DNA of 47,416 nt from Saprospiraceae bacterium (GCA_013001975.1 JABDKX010000118.1:1-47416); one strand, 5' to 3'; positions 1 to 9,220 are shown, numbered from the stretch's first letter. Notes: generated by a model not told the origin, from the letters alone. Numbers and translations: made by a program.

Positions 1-930
1 AGTATCTGGCCAAGAAACACCCCCATTCTTACTTAAAATAACTTGATAAGTAGAAGCGAATTGTCTTGTTTGTTGATCAAATTCAATAAATAATCCTGAT
101 AAATCAGTGATTGCAGTTAAGTCAATAACTGGACTTATTAACGATCCAACACAATTAGCAGGACAAATACCCGTACCTATTGCTGGTACACCTCCACCTA
201 AATTATCTAAATAATCCGAATCCATAACAACAGCACCGTTACACATCGTTGGTGTTGATATATTAACACCAGTTGCAAAAGATCCATTTTGTAATACTGT
301 TGGGTCTATCGTCCAACCAAAGCAAGTATCAGACTCACAAGATATTGTCCAACCATTCAATCCACCATCAAAATCACCTTGTCCAGATTCATTTCCCCAT
401 ATAACTTCTGGTCCATAAGATGGAGTCGGGCAAGGTTCCTCAATGTAAAGTAAAGTTATATCTATATCTCCCCCTTCTGCTTCGGTTCTGACTGTCATAC
501 AATCCTCTAGTGACATACCTGCAACAGGAGTACTTACTTGATCTCCTACAGTTCCTACACCAGGGAAAAATTCACCAGTTACGTTATTACAAATAATTGT
601 TGCTACAGCACCAGCATTTTCACTAGCTAATGCTTTAACACCAAATTCGCAATTACCTCTGTCTACAAAAGCAATCTTTCCTGAAATGTTTGTTATTGTA
701 CCATCACATCCATCTGTAACTGTTCCTTCGCCGTCATCTGCAAATGTGGCTGTTCCAGATAATTCTGTCATTAATTGTTGTCCCCATCCAGTTGTTAAAT
801 TGATTGGATAATCTCCAGTAATAGATGCAGGAGAATTAACTCTTAATATATTCACATTCTGTGCACCTAATTGAGCAAATGCAAATACCATTAAAAAGAA
901 AAATCCTAATTGTGTAAATTTAATTTTCAT
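1..930 (-). CDS. Secreted protease-associated (PA) domain protein, 3' end cut by window edge
   Basis: The frame is open from an ATG at 930-928 to the left edge (310 codons), so the C-terminus is missing. Residues 1-23 form a signal peptide (MKIKFTQLGFFFLMVFAFAQ then LGAQ). Residues of about 25-165 resemble a PA domain, with the segment GKIAFVDRGNCEFGVKA followed by a hydrophobic strand and a CNN turn. After residue 185 there is a Cys-containing region (GGLNGWTISC) like the jelly-roll/MAM-type modules of Bacteroidota secreted proteins. PA domains usually sit in or beside extracellular peptidases (fungalysin or subtilisin types) and act in substrate binding. No catalytic motif lies in the visible part, so a peptidase is only an inference. 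Export through Sec and possibly T9SS is likely, but the C-terminal tail that would settle it is outside the window. Confidence 0.75.
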   Translation of the reverse strand, partial: MKIKFTQLGFFFLMVFAFAQLGAQNVNILRVNSPASITGDYPINLTTGWGQQLMTELSGTATFADDGEGTVTDGCDGTITNISGKIAFVDRGNCEFGVKALASENAGAVATIICNNVTGEFFPGVGTVGDQVSTPVAGMSLEDCMTVRTEAEGGDIDITLLYIEEPCPTPSYGPEVIWGNESGQGDFDGGLNGWTISCESDTCFGWTIDPTVLQNGSFATGVNISTPTMCNGAVVMDSDYLDNLGGGVPAIGTGICPANCVGSLISPVIDLTAITDLSGLFIEFDQQTRQFASTYQVILSKNGGVSWPDT

Positions 931-963
931 ATGTAATTTTTTAATTATTGGTTAACTACCCCA

Positions 964-1000
964 AGCACTTAGGCATCGCAAGACGTAGTGATTAAGTGCT
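964..1000 (-). promoter_or_regulatory. Stem-loop at the 5' end of the PA-protein transcript
   Basis: An 8-bp perfect inverted repeat (AGCACTTA at 964-971, TAAGTGCT at 993-1000) lies between rfaE and the PA-domain gene. No U-tract follows on the minus strand, so it is a poor terminator. It begins just downstream of a TATTTTTG minus-7 element (1009-1002), which would place the hairpin at the extreme 5' end of the mRNA. A role in mRNA stability or control is inferred. Confidence 0.45.
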
Positions 1001-1001
1001 C

Positions 1002-1009
1002 CAAAAATA
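1002..1009 (-). promoter_or_regulatory. Bacteroidota minus-7 element (TATTTTTG) for the PA-protein gene
   Basis: The minus strand reads TATTTTTG, an exact match to TAnnTTTG, 72 nt upstream of the ATG at 930. I see no good TTG minus-33 element at 19-21 nt, so the call rests on the minus-7 box and its position. Confidence 0.4.
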
Positions 1010-1067
1010 ATAAAAGAATCTAAGTAGTCGTGTCGTTCAAACTAAATAAACATCCAATTTCAATGAA

Positions 1068-2021
1068 TTAAGTTTGATTATTTATTATTTTTTCAAAATC
1101 AAGAAGTGGAATACTTGAAATTCCCCTTTTCTGACACACAAATGCGCCACATTCATTTGCAATTAATGCAATACTTTTTAATGGATATTTAAGTAAATAC
1201 AATATTGTTATAACCGATATTACAGTATCACCAGCCCCTGATACATCTGGATTCTCAATATTTACACCTTTAATTATACCGCTTGAATGTGAATTCGAAT
1301 AAAAAACACCCTCTTCAGCTAGGGTAATAATGAAATTCTTAGACAATAAATCAGAATGATTAACCAATTTAGCCAGATCATCGATATTAACTTTGTCTAA
1401 TTCTAAATATGATTTAAACTCCTTAAGATTAGGTTTAAATACTTTGCAATCCGATAATATCCTAAAATTAGCATTTTTAGGATCCGTAAAAACCGGAATA
1501 TTTTTCAGAAGAGCTTGTTTTTGTATAAATTCAATAAGTTCAGAAGTTATTAATCCCTTATTATAATCCTGAATAATGAGTGCATCGATGCTGTTTTTAG
1601 ATAGAATGCCAGAAATTGCTTTGATAACTTCTCCTTGAATGGCCTTAGATATTACAGATTCTGATTCATGGTCTATTCTAATAAACTGATCATAACTTTC
1701 ATTAATAACTCTACACTTAGTGGTTGTTGGCCTTGAATCATCAATAATTAATTGATGTTTAATCTGATGTTTATCTAAAATAGATTTTAGTTTATAAGAT
1801 TGAGCATCATTTCCAGTGACAGACACCAAAATAGGATTAGCAGTCAATGACTTTATATTAATAGCAACATTTCCAGCACCTCCAAGACGGTTTTCTTCTG
1901 AAGCTTTTAATATTATAGGGATGTCTGCCTCAGGTGACTGCCGAAGATGTTTGCCTTTTATATATTGGTCCAACATCAAGTCTCCAATAATGAGAATATT
2001 GTAATTTCTAATTTTTCGCAT
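1068..2021 (-). CDS. rfaE1: D-glycero-beta-D-manno-heptose-7-phosphate kinase (PfkB family, RfaE domain I type)
   Basis: This 317-residue PfkB-family sugar kinase should phosphorylate heptose 7-phosphate at C1 in ADP-heptose synthesis for the LPS inner core, in the cytoplasm. The RfaE/HldE-type N-terminal signature is visible at about residues 13-55 (GDLMLDQYIKG, then RQSPEADIPI and GGAGNVAINI). The PfkB C-terminal signature with the catalytic Asp is at about residue 260 (DVSGAGDTV). It has only the kinase half; the nucleotidyltransferase half fused in Escherichia coli HldE is absent, so another gene must supply it. The start codon overlaps the stop of waaA by one base (TGATG at 2023-2019), which indicates translational coupling with another lipid A/core gene. 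A related PfkB sugar kinase with another substrate is possible but less likely given the motif and context. Confidence 0.85.
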   Translation of the reverse strand: MRKIRNYNILIIGDLMLDQYIKGKHLRQSPEADIPIILKASEENRLGGAGNVAINIKSLTANPILVSVTGNDAQSYKLKSILDKHQIKHQLIIDDSRPTTTKCRVINESYDQFIRIDHESESVISKAIQGEVIKAISGILSKNSIDALIIQDYNKGLITSELIEFIQKQALLKNIPVFTDPKNANFRILSDCKVFKPNLKEFKSYLELDKVNIDDLAKLVNHSDLLSKNFIITLAEEGVFYSNSHSSGIIKGVNIENPDVSGAGDTVISVITILYLLKYPLKSIALIANECGAFVCQKRGISSIPLLDFEKIINNQT

Positions 2022-3232
2022 CAGAGCAAATTTAAAATCAAATCGCTAAACTCATCTAAATTGTTGGACTCATTTTCAAAGAAGTTATCCACTTTTAAAT
2101 GATACTGGGCTTTATTTATTTTTACTAGCAATTCTGGAATACCTAAAATGTCAGACTTATTTGATAATACTTTTAAAATTCGCTCTTCTTTCAATTTTAC
2201 AGCCATTGGAAACTTCCTGATATTTGGACCGCAAACTATTGGTATTTTATATACTAACGGTTCTATCAAATTATGAGGTCCTTTTTCAAACCCAGCACCA
2301 ACATATGCAATATCCCCAAATCTGTATAAATATCTCAAGTCACCATAAGTATCAACAATTAAGATTCTTTGATTCCCTTCACCTCCTTCTGAATAATAAG
2401 AGACTTCTTCGTTTATAGCATCAAATTTATTTTTAATTTCAATAGTTACATCATGTGGTGCTATTATAAAATTAAAATTTACCTCATTATTTATTAGTTT
2501 TTTTATAAAAGGCCATTCCTTGTCAGTCATACTTCCAAAGACAATAACAGGTCTTTTAACTTTCCAGCTTAAATGACCAACATTTTTTTCTTTGTTTTCT
2601 ACTGCTTGCCGAACTCTGCTATCTCCTAAGAGTTTTAAGTTTTTAAATCCGTTTTCATCTAAAATGTTTTGAGATAGAGTAGAGTGACAAAATATATATT
2701 TAGCATTTTGAAGAAGTGATTTGAATGAACGAAAAAGAGGATTAAATAAATAACTATTCTTTCTTAGATGAAGGCTGGTATAACAATATGGAATTTCCAT
2801 TTTATTTAAGATCCTTAAAAAGTTGAACCAAAACTCATATTTTATAAAAATAATTGTTTTTGGATTTATCAGTTTTAATAGCGGAATATAATGGCTTTTA
2901 ATATCTAGTGGCAGATATATCTTTAAAAATAAATTAGGGTCTAAATGTATATTGTTGTATCCAGACGGAGAGTAAAAACTTATAACAAACCTTAATTGAT
3001 CATTTTTAGTTACTAAAGATTCAATCAGAGGCCGAGACATTTCAAATTCACCATAACTTGCAGCATGGATCCAAATAATTTTATTTTCAGACCATTGTTT
3101 AATAGTTGGAGTTATTTTCTCAATTTGATTCTTCCTGCCTTCAATCCAATATTTCGCTTTTTTATTGAAAAAGCTACCGAAAAAAATAATACAATAATAA
3201 ACTCTGATAAATAAGGTGTAAATGAAGAACAT
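2021..3232 (-). CDS. waaA: 3-deoxy-D-manno-octulosonic acid (Kdo) transferase
   Basis: This 403-residue protein of the WaaA/KdtA family transfers Kdo from CMP-Kdo to lipid A precursor at the inner membrane. A hydrophobic N-terminus (residues 1-20) serves as the membrane anchor. The glycosyltransferase N-domain carries the family motif with the catalytic Glu at about residues 53-68 (IWIHAASYGEFEMSRP). The C-terminal GT-B half shows an acceptable donor-site pattern near residues 310-330 (YVGAGFEKGPHNLIEP). The length is normal for the family. It is co-directional with rfaE1, with which it overlaps by one base, and lies 18 nt after the outer-membrane protein gene, so the three genes probably form one transcript. 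Confidence 0.92.
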   Translation of the reverse strand: MFFIYTLFIRVYYCIIFFGSFFNKKAKYWIEGRKNQIEKITPTIKQWSENKIIWIHAASYGEFEMSRPLIESLVTKNDQLRFVISFYSPSGYNNIHLDPNLFLKIYLPLDIKSHYIPLLKLINPKTIIFIKYEFWFNFLRILNKMEIPYCYTSLHLRKNSYLFNPLFRSFKSLLQNAKYIFCHSTLSQNILDENGFKNLKLLGDSRVRQAVENKEKNVGHLSWKVKRPVIVFGSMTDKEWPFIKKLINNEVNFNFIIAPHDVTIEIKNKFDAINEEVSYYSEGGEGNQRILIVDTYGDLRYLYRFGDIAYVGAGFEKGPHNLIEPLVYKIPIVCGPNIRKFPMAVKLKEERILKVLSNKSDILGIPELLVKINKAQYHLKVDNFFENESNNLDEFSDLILNLL

Positions 3233-3250
3233 AATTTATTTATAAATTAT

Positions 3251-4000
3251 CTAATAAAATATTTCTTCATCTTTATCATATTGACTCTTTAATGGAATCA
3301 TCCATTTAAAATCTAATCCAATAATTATATCAATTCTACTCTTATCATCTTTTAAACCAGTATCAAAGTTAATAGCTCTTGTATTTTTCGTAAACCCCTC
3401 AGTTAAATTTAAAGCAAGCTCAAAGTTTATCCTTTTATTCTTACTTAAACTCATCAAACCAATTTGTTGCTTCAATGCAAAACCCATTGTGTTTCTATCG
3501 TATCCTTTACCATAATTTCCATTAAACTGAGGTGCATTATTTGTGTCTACTTGAATTCTAATATTATGTTGAAGAACGCCAATACCTAAACCTAAAGCCA
3601 AACCAGAATAGGGATTCTTTTGAGATTTAAGAACTATTTTATTGCCCATTAAACCAAGATATGTTCCTCTTTGTCTCAGGAAAACATCAACCAGACCACC
3701 ATCAGACCCTAATACTGAACCGTTTTCTAGCCTTAAATTTGCGAATACATCCTCTTTTACATTATCCCCAAATAAGATAGCTCCCTCTATTGAGAAAATG
3801 GTATTTATTTTTTCTTTATACAGATCAAGAGATATTCCAGCTTGAAAATGTGTTCCAAATCGATCACTTAAGTCACCGAAAGACTGATTTAATCCATAAT
3901 TTGCACCTATAGCAATAAAATTTTGCCTTTTTTCTTCCTGACCATTAAGTGAAAAACTTAATAAAATGATTGCACAAAAAGTGGTAATCTTATTCTTCAT
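3251..4000 (-). CDS. Outer-membrane beta-barrel protein of unknown function
   Basis: 249 residues. It has a signal peptide (residues 1-20, ending SLNG/QEEK), then alternating hydrophobic and polar strands with aromatic girdle residues typical of a PorT/OmpA-like beta-barrel of 8-10 strands. Examples are FIAIGANYGLNQSFGDL and FQAGISLDLY at the start, and a late strand IDIIIGLDFKWMIPL. The terminal residue is Tyr rather than Phe. The gene is first in the run to waaA and rfaE1 (18 nt gap) and divergent from the SLBB gene (171 nt gap). I do not recognise a specific family. A structural or transport role in the outer membrane is inference from the fold pattern and the LPS-gene context. Confidence 0.6.
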   Translation of the reverse strand: MKNKITTFCAIILLSFSLNGQEEKRQNFIAIGANYGLNQSFGDLSDRFGTHFQAGISLDLYKEKINTIFSIEGAILFGDNVKEDVFANLRLENGSVLGSDGGLVDVFLRQRGTYLGLMGNKIVLKSQKNPYSGLALGLGIGVLQHNIRIQVDTNNAPQFNGNYGKGYDRNTMGFALKQQIGLMSLSKNKRINFELALNLTEGFTKNTRAINFDTGLKDDKSRIDIIIGLDFKWMIPLKSQYDKDEEIFY

Positions 4001-4171
4001 ACGGTAAAACTAATGATTTCGGAAATGGCAACTCTTATCTGAAGCAGTATTTTAACGACACCTAAAGTTATTATTTATATTTTATTTGTTTTATTCGTTT
4101 TTGAGTGCTAGAAAATATCAAGTATATTGCGTGCTAAACTTTGAAAGAAGTAATTATTAACTTTCTTTTAT

Positions 4172-6898
4172 ATGTCAGGGATTAAAGTATATATACTCAC
4201 GGCTATTGCCTTTTTGATGATAATGAATGTGAACGCTCAGAATTACAATCAATTATCTAAAGAAGAACTCATAAAGGAATTGGATAATCGCAATCTTGAT
4301 TATGAAGAAGTTTCGGCTGCGTTGTCTCAAAATGGTATTGATCTTGAAACTATTGATCCAAACAGTTTAACCACTCAACAAAGAATTATAATTCAAAATG
4401 TAATTGCTGATTTAACCTCAAAAGGAAAAAGTAAACTTCCTAAAAGTGCCTCAACTTCATCTTATCCAGAAAAACAACAAATTGGAAAGGCAACAATTTT
4501 AGATTCAATTCCTACTCAAGTCAGTCTACCTAATGTTCAAGTTGAATTAAAAAAGTATGAAATTTGGGGTCAAGAATTATTTCGCGAGAATGGTTTGTTA
4601 AGAAATCGTGATGCTCAATTACGGGCATCTGAATCTTACATTATTGGACCTGGTGACGAACTTATAATTTCGATTTGGGGAAGGTCACAAGTTGATAAAA
4701 GTCATGTTGTTGACGATAATGGTTATATAAAGGTTCTAAATAATAGAGTAAGAGTTTATTTAAAAGGAATATCCGTTAAACAAGCTAGAAAGAAGTTAGA
4801 AACCATCTTAAGCAAGGAGTATAATTTTTCACAAGGAGAATTTGAAATAGCAGTAAATGACTCTAGAACAATACGAATTTCTATATATGGTGAAATAATT
4901 GGAAAACCTGGAGGCTATTCAATTTCTGGCTTCGAAAATGCATTTAATGTTTTGGCAAGAGTAGAAGGACCTAATGATTTTGGTAGTTTAAGGAATATTC
5001 AATTGCAAAAATCAAACGGTATAACCAAAACGCTGGATATTTATAAATTTATGGTAAACCCTTCTATTCAATCTAACTTTTACCTAGAAGAAAACGATAT
5101 AATCTTAGTACCTATCCAAGATAATATTGTACAAATAAATGGTGCTGTAAAAAGACCTTTAAAATATGAATTGCTCGAATCAGAAGGATTAAACGATTTG
5201 ATAAAGTTTGCTGGTGGATTTAAAGAAAATGCCTATAAACAAAAAATTCAAGTTACAAGATTTGTTAACGACAAACAGACTGTCGTTGATTTGAATTGGA
5301 ACGAATTGCAATCGAAAAGAATAAACTTTAAACTATTAGATGGAGATTATATTTTTATAGAAAATATTGAAAAGGAAGCTAAAAATTATGTATCTGTTAT
5401 AGGAGAGGTTGATAAGCCAGCAAATTATGAACGTATAGAAGGTATGCGATTAAGAGACCTTGTTGAAAAAGTTGGCCTAAATGAAAAAACAAGCCGAGGC
5501 ATATTGTATTTGACACGAACTAATGCTGATGGTACACAAGAATTACTTAAATTAAATCTGCAAGATGTTTTAGAAAATGCAGCATCATCACAAAACATTA
5601 TATTACAAGATTTAGATTTATTGGATTTTTGGTCTCAAGAAAGGTTTGCAGATGAAGCCATCATTTCAATTTTCGGAGCCGTAAGAGAACAAGGCGATTA
5701 TCCTTATGATCAAGCAGGAAGCATCAGAGTTGTCGACGCAATAACCATAGCCGGTGGTTTAAGAAGAGATGCTTCAAACTATGTTACTATTCATAAAAAT
5801 GATCCACTGAATCAAAAAAGAAAATACTACAAGACCATAGATAATATTCAAGAATTGATTAATAATCCTGATCAAGAGAACAATTTTGTTCTTAATCCTT
5901 TTGATAGCTTGGTCGTAGAGTCACTGGATGAATTTGAAGAGGAATTATATGTTCGAATTGAAGGTGCAGTAAATAATCCGGGTAAATTTCAATATGGCGA
6001 AGACATGACTATTAAAGACTTATTGATTCTCGCTAAAGGCTTTCAAAGAGCTGCTTCAACAAATAATATTGAAGTTTCTAGAGTCGTAAAGAAACAAAAT
6101 GAACCTACTTTTATTAGAGTTGCTTTACTAGAAATTGATGAGGATTTCAATGTGTTAACAACAGGTGTTGCAAATGGTGAATACAGGTTAGAACCTTTTG
6201 ATAATATAGCTGTCAGATATATTAAAGATTATGAACTTCAGAAAAGAGTATTTTTAACTGGAGAAGTTGAAGTGCCTGGACCTTATGCAATTTATAAGGA
6301 CAATTTGAAAATTTCTTCTGTTATTGAGCGTGCTGGAGGATTAACTCTTGAAGCATATTCTGCAGGTGCAACCTTAATCAGAAAAGACCAAAATATTGGT
6401 AAAGTTGTTATTAAGTTGGAAGAAATATTGTCAGATAAAAACTCGGAGTTTAACTTCAATGTAAAAAACGGAGATGTAATTGATATTCCTACTGTCAATG
6501 AATTTGTGACTATTAATGGTGCGACTAGGGTAGAAGAGGTTCTAGGTCAAGGCGCTATCAGTTCAAATAATGAAATAAAGGTACCATATCAATCAGGCAA
6601 AGATGCTATGTTTTATATAAATGAACATGCAGGTGGACTTGCAGAAGATGCAGACAAATCAAAAATATTTGTCAAACATGCGAATGGAGAAATTAAGAAA
6701 CCTGGACCTGGTTTTTTTAAAAAACGTTATCCCTTAGTTCTTCAAGGATCAACTATAACAGTTGGCTATAAATCATCTGATGAATTGACAAAAGCTGAGA
6801 ATGAAGAAAAAACTGACTGGACTAAAGTTTTGGGTGACTCTGTTGGACAAGCCATGAGCATTTTAACTTTAATCTTGTTAATCCAGAGATTAGAATAA
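4172..6898 (+). CDS. Large multi-SLBB polysaccharide export protein (Wza/OPX-like)
   Basis: 908 residues, about twice a typical Wza. A signal peptide (1-22, ending NVNAQ) precedes a linker. A polysaccharide export (Poly_export) domain lies at about 150-232, with the motif YIIGPGDELIISIWG. Serial SLBB beta-grasp modules follow, beginning near residues 233, 322, 408, 500, 595, 693 and 780; each opens with a V-x-I-x-G-x-V-x-x-P-G-like strand and carries an A-G-G-h turn. A hydrophobic C-terminal helix (about 888-905, SILTLILLIQ) could cross the outer membrane as in Wza. The likely role is an export conduit or periplasmic scaffold for exopolysaccharide, as in large Bacteroidota SLBB proteins. No Wzc kinase or glycosyltransferases are adjacent. 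The stop codon directly abuts the convergent pgk stop. Confidence 0.85.
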   Translation: MSGIKVYILTAIAFLMIMNVNAQNYNQLSKEELIKELDNRNLDYEEVSAALSQNGIDLETIDPNSLTTQQRIIIQNVIADLTSKGKSKLPKSASTSSYPEKQQIGKATILDSIPTQVSLPNVQVELKKYEIWGQELFRENGLLRNRDAQLRASESYIIGPGDELIISIWGRSQVDKSHVVDDNGYIKVLNNRVRVYLKGISVKQARKKLETILSKEYNFSQGEFEIAVNDSRTIRISIYGEIIGKPGGYSISGFENAFNVLARVEGPNDFGSLRNIQLQKSNGITKTLDIYKFMVNPSIQSNFYLEENDIILVPIQDNIVQINGAVKRPLKYELLESEGLNDLIKFAGGFKENAYKQKIQVTRFVNDKQTVVDLNWNELQSKRINFKLLDGDYIFIENIEKEAKNYVSVIGEVDKPANYERIEGMRLRDLVEKVGLNEKTSRGILYLTRTNADGTQELLKLNLQDVLENAASSQNIILQDLDLLDFWSQERFADEAIISIFGAVREQGDYPYDQAGSIRVVDAITIAGGLRRDASNYVTIHKNDPLNQKRKYYKTIDNIQELINNPDQENNFVLNPFDSLVVESLDEFEEELYVRIEGAVNNPGKFQYGEDMTIKDLLILAKGFQRAASTNNIEVSRVVKKQNEPTFIRVALLEIDEDFNVLTTGVANGEYRLEPFDNIAVRYIKDYELQKRVFLTGEVEVPGPYAIYKDNLKISSVIERAGGLTLEAYSAGATLIRKDQNIGKVVIKLEEILSDKNSEFNFNVKNGDVIDIPTVNEFVTINGATRVEEVLGQGAISSNNEIKVPYQSGKDAMFYINEHAGGLAEDADKSKIFVKHANGEIKKPGPGFFKKRYPLVLQGSTITVGYKSSDELTKAENEEKTDWTKVLGDSVGQAMSILTLILLIQRLE

Positions 6899-8101
6899 TT
6901 ACCCTTCAATTGCCTTTAAACCAGGTAGACTTTTACCTTCTAGATATTCTAACATAGCACCTCCACCAGTTGAGATAAAACTGACTTGATCTCCCAATCC
7001 TGATTTATTTATTGCTGCCACAGAATCGCCGCCACCTATTAAAGAAAAAGCGCCTTTTTTTGTGGCCTTAGCAACTGCTTCAGCTATTGCAAATGTTCCT
7101 TTAGAAAAATTTTCAAATTCAAATACACCAACTGGTCCATTCCATAAAATTGATTGGGCATCCAAAATGATATTACTAAATTTTTCGATCGCTTTTGGCC
7201 CAATATCTAAGCCCATCCAATCATTGTCAATATGGTAACTATCAGTTATTTTGAAATCTGCATCAGCAGAAAATTTATCTGCAACTACAGTATCTTCAGG
7301 TAAAACAATTTCTACATTTTGATCTTTGGCTTTCGAAATAAGTTCCAATGCTAAATCTAATTGATCATCTTCAACCAAAGATTTTCCAATATTACCACCT
7401 AACGCTTTTGTGAATGTATAACTCATCCCACCTCCAATGAGAATGAAATTCGCAACATCAATTAATTTTTCAATCAACTTTATTTTATCACTGACCTTAG
7501 CACCACCTAAAATAGCTACAAAAGGTCGCTTAGGTGAATTTAATAATTTACTTGCAAATTTAAGTTCGTTCTCAATTAAGTATCCAAAAGATTTGTCTTC
7601 AGGTTCGAAAAATTTAGCAACGGTTGTAGTTGAAGCATGTGCTCTGTGCGCTGTACCAAATGCATCGTTAATATATACATCAGCCAACTTTGCTAACTTT
7701 GCAGCAAAATCTCTGTCACCTTCAGCTTCCTCCTTATTAAATCTTGTATTTTCTAAAAGTAAAACTTCACCAAGCTTAAGTACATTTGCTTTATCAAACG
7801 CATCTTTACCTACAGTATCATGAGCAAATATTATTGGTCTTTTAAGAAGTTTAGATAAATTTGGAATGATATGGCGAAGTGTAAATTTTGATACGTTTAT
7901 ACTTCCATCATCTTTCAATTTTTTTAATGGCCTTCCAAGATGCGACATTAATATAACGGAAGCGCCTTGTGCTAAAATGTCATCTATTGTTGGAATAGCT
8001 TTTAATAATCTGGTCTCATCTGTTACATTGAAATCTTTATCAAGTGGTACATTAAAATCAACACGTACCAAAACTTTTTTACCTTTTAAATTATTTAGCA
8101 T
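6899..8101 (-). CDS. pgk: Phosphoglycerate kinase
   Basis: Cytosolic glycolytic enzyme producing ATP and 3-phosphoglycerate from 1,3-bisphosphoglycerate. The ATG at 8101 is preferred (400 residues); the frame can open six bases earlier only with TTG. Visible signatures are the N-terminal substrate motif VRVDFNVPL, the SHLGRP loop, GGAKVSDKI in the hinge region, and the C-terminal nucleotide loop GGGDSVAAI. Length is normal. It lies 82 nt downstream of gapA on the same strand, but an intrinsic terminator sits in that gap, so transcription of pgk may depend on read-through or its own promoter. Its stop codon touches that of the convergent SLBB gene with no spacer. Confidence 0.97.
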   Translation of the reverse strand: MLNNLKGKKVLVRVDFNVPLDKDFNVTDETRLLKAIPTIDDILAQGASVILMSHLGRPLKKLKDDGSINVSKFTLRHIIPNLSKLLKRPIIFAHDTVGKDAFDKANVLKLGEVLLLENTRFNKEEAEGDRDFAAKLAKLADVYINDAFGTAHRAHASTTTVAKFFEPEDKSFGYLIENELKFASKLLNSPKRPFVAILGGAKVSDKIKLIEKLIDVANFILIGGGMSYTFTKALGGNIGKSLVEDDQLDLALELISKAKDQNVEIVLPEDTVVADKFSADADFKITDSYHIDNDWMGLDIGPKAIEKFSNIILDAQSILWNGPVGVFEFENFSKGTFAIAEAVAKATKKGAFSLIGGGDSVAAINKSGLGDQVSFISTGGGAMLEYLEGKSLPGLKAIEG

Positions 8102-8119
8102 ATTCAATCATTTTTTGAT

Positions 8120-8162
8120 AAAAAAAAACAACTCCTTGAAAAATAATTGATCCAAGGAGTTG
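8120..8162 (-). terminator. Intrinsic terminator between gapA and pgk
   Basis: A perfect 10-bp stem (CAACTCCTTG at 8129-8138 with CAAGGAGTTG at 8153-8162), a 14-nt loop, and a run of at least eight U on the minus strand directly after (complement of 8121-8128). It lies 22 nt after gapA and about 20 nt before the pgk start, so it could end gapA transcripts or act as an attenuator for pgk. Confidence 0.85.
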
Positions 8163-8183
8163 CTAATATCTTATTCAATTATT

Positions 8184-9194
8184 TTATACCGTGGCAGTCA
8201 GTTCAGCTAGTCTTGCTGAATATCCTGCTTCGTTATCATACCATGAAACTATCTTCGCCATTCTTCCATTTACATCTGTTAAACCAGAATCAAAAATAGA
8301 TGAATGTGTGTTTCTAACGATATCAGAAGATACGATTGGATCTTCTACATATTGAAGGATGCCCTTCAAAGATCCTTTCGAATACTTTTTAAATGTTTTA
8401 TTTATTTTTTCAGCCGTAACTTCTTTGTTTAACATTACATTCAATTCTACCAATGAACCAGTGATCGCAGGTACTCTAACTGCCATTGCAAAAAGTTTCC
8501 CTTCAATACCTTTGATAACTTTAGTCACTGCTTTTGCCGCCCCTGTAGAAGTCGGTATAATATTATATGCTCCAGCTCTTGCTCTTCTTAAATCCTTATG
8601 AGGAGCATCCTGAATTCTTTGGTCACCTGTATATGCATGAATAGTGGTCATTGATCCTTGGTCAAGTCCCCAATTCTCTTCAATAACCTTAATTAATGGA
8701 GCCAAACAATTAGTAGTACAAGATGCGTTACTTAAAATCTTATCAGTAGATTTAATATCGCCTTGGTTTACACCTAAAACGATTGTTTTTATCGAATCGC
8801 TTTTTGCAGGCGCTGACAATAAAACTTTTTTAGCTCCAGCTTTCAAATGTAACGAAGCTGATTCTTGCGTATTAAAAATACCGGTACATTCTAAAACAAC
8901 ATCAATTTTATTTTTTTTCCATGGCAGTTCCGCTGGATTTTTAATAGCTGTAGCTATGATTTTCTTTCTTCCAACAATAATGTGCTCATCCGTTGATTTC
9001 ACATTACCATCAAATGGACCTTGAGCACTATCATATTTTAATAAATGTGCTAAAGTTTTGTTATCCGTTAAATCATTAATAGCAACAACTTCAATGTTTC
9101 TTTTTTCTAATAATTTTCTGAAAGTTAATCTTCCTATTCTACCAAAGCCATTAATTGCAACTCTGGTCTTTTTTGATGCTTTTCTTTTAGCCAT
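8184..9194 (-). CDS. gapA: Glyceraldehyde-3-phosphate dehydrogenase, type I
   Basis: 336 residues with a basic, Lys-rich N-terminal extension of about 10 residues (MAKRKASKKTR) ahead of the Rossmann motif AINGFGRIGR. The NAD-binding Asp follows strand 2 (AINDLTD). The catalytic Cys lies in SNASCTTNCLAP (about residues 153-164) and the partner His in TTIHAYTGDQ. The C-terminal signature WYDNEAGYS is present. Role: oxidative phosphorylation of glyceraldehyde 3-phosphate, with NAD preferred because of the Asp. It is co-directional with pgk but separated from it by a strong terminator. A TAAATTTG minus-7 box lies 27-34 nt upstream. Confidence 0.97.
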   Translation of the reverse strand: MAKRKASKKTRVAINGFGRIGRLTFRKLLEKRNIEVVAINDLTDNKTLAHLLKYDSAQGPFDGNVKSTDEHIIVGRKKIIATAIKNPAELPWKKNKIDVVLECTGIFNTQESASLHLKAGAKKVLLSAPAKSDSIKTIVLGVNQGDIKSTDKILSNASCTTNCLAPLIKVIEENWGLDQGSMTTIHAYTGDQRIQDAPHKDLRRARAGAYNIIPTSTGAAKAVTKVIKGIEGKLFAMAVRVPAITGSLVELNVMLNKEVTAEKINKTFKKYSKGSLKGILQYVEDPIVSSDIVRNTHSSIFDSGLTDVNGRMAKIVSWYDNEAGYSARLAELTATV

Positions 9195-9220
9195 TATTTT
9201 ATTTTTATTTTGAAAGACTG

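Noticed and set aside
4101-4130. TTG-N19-TATATTGC upstream of the SLBB gene as a promoter
   Set aside because: Spacing is right but the box has two mismatches to TAnnTTTG, so it was not listed as a feature.
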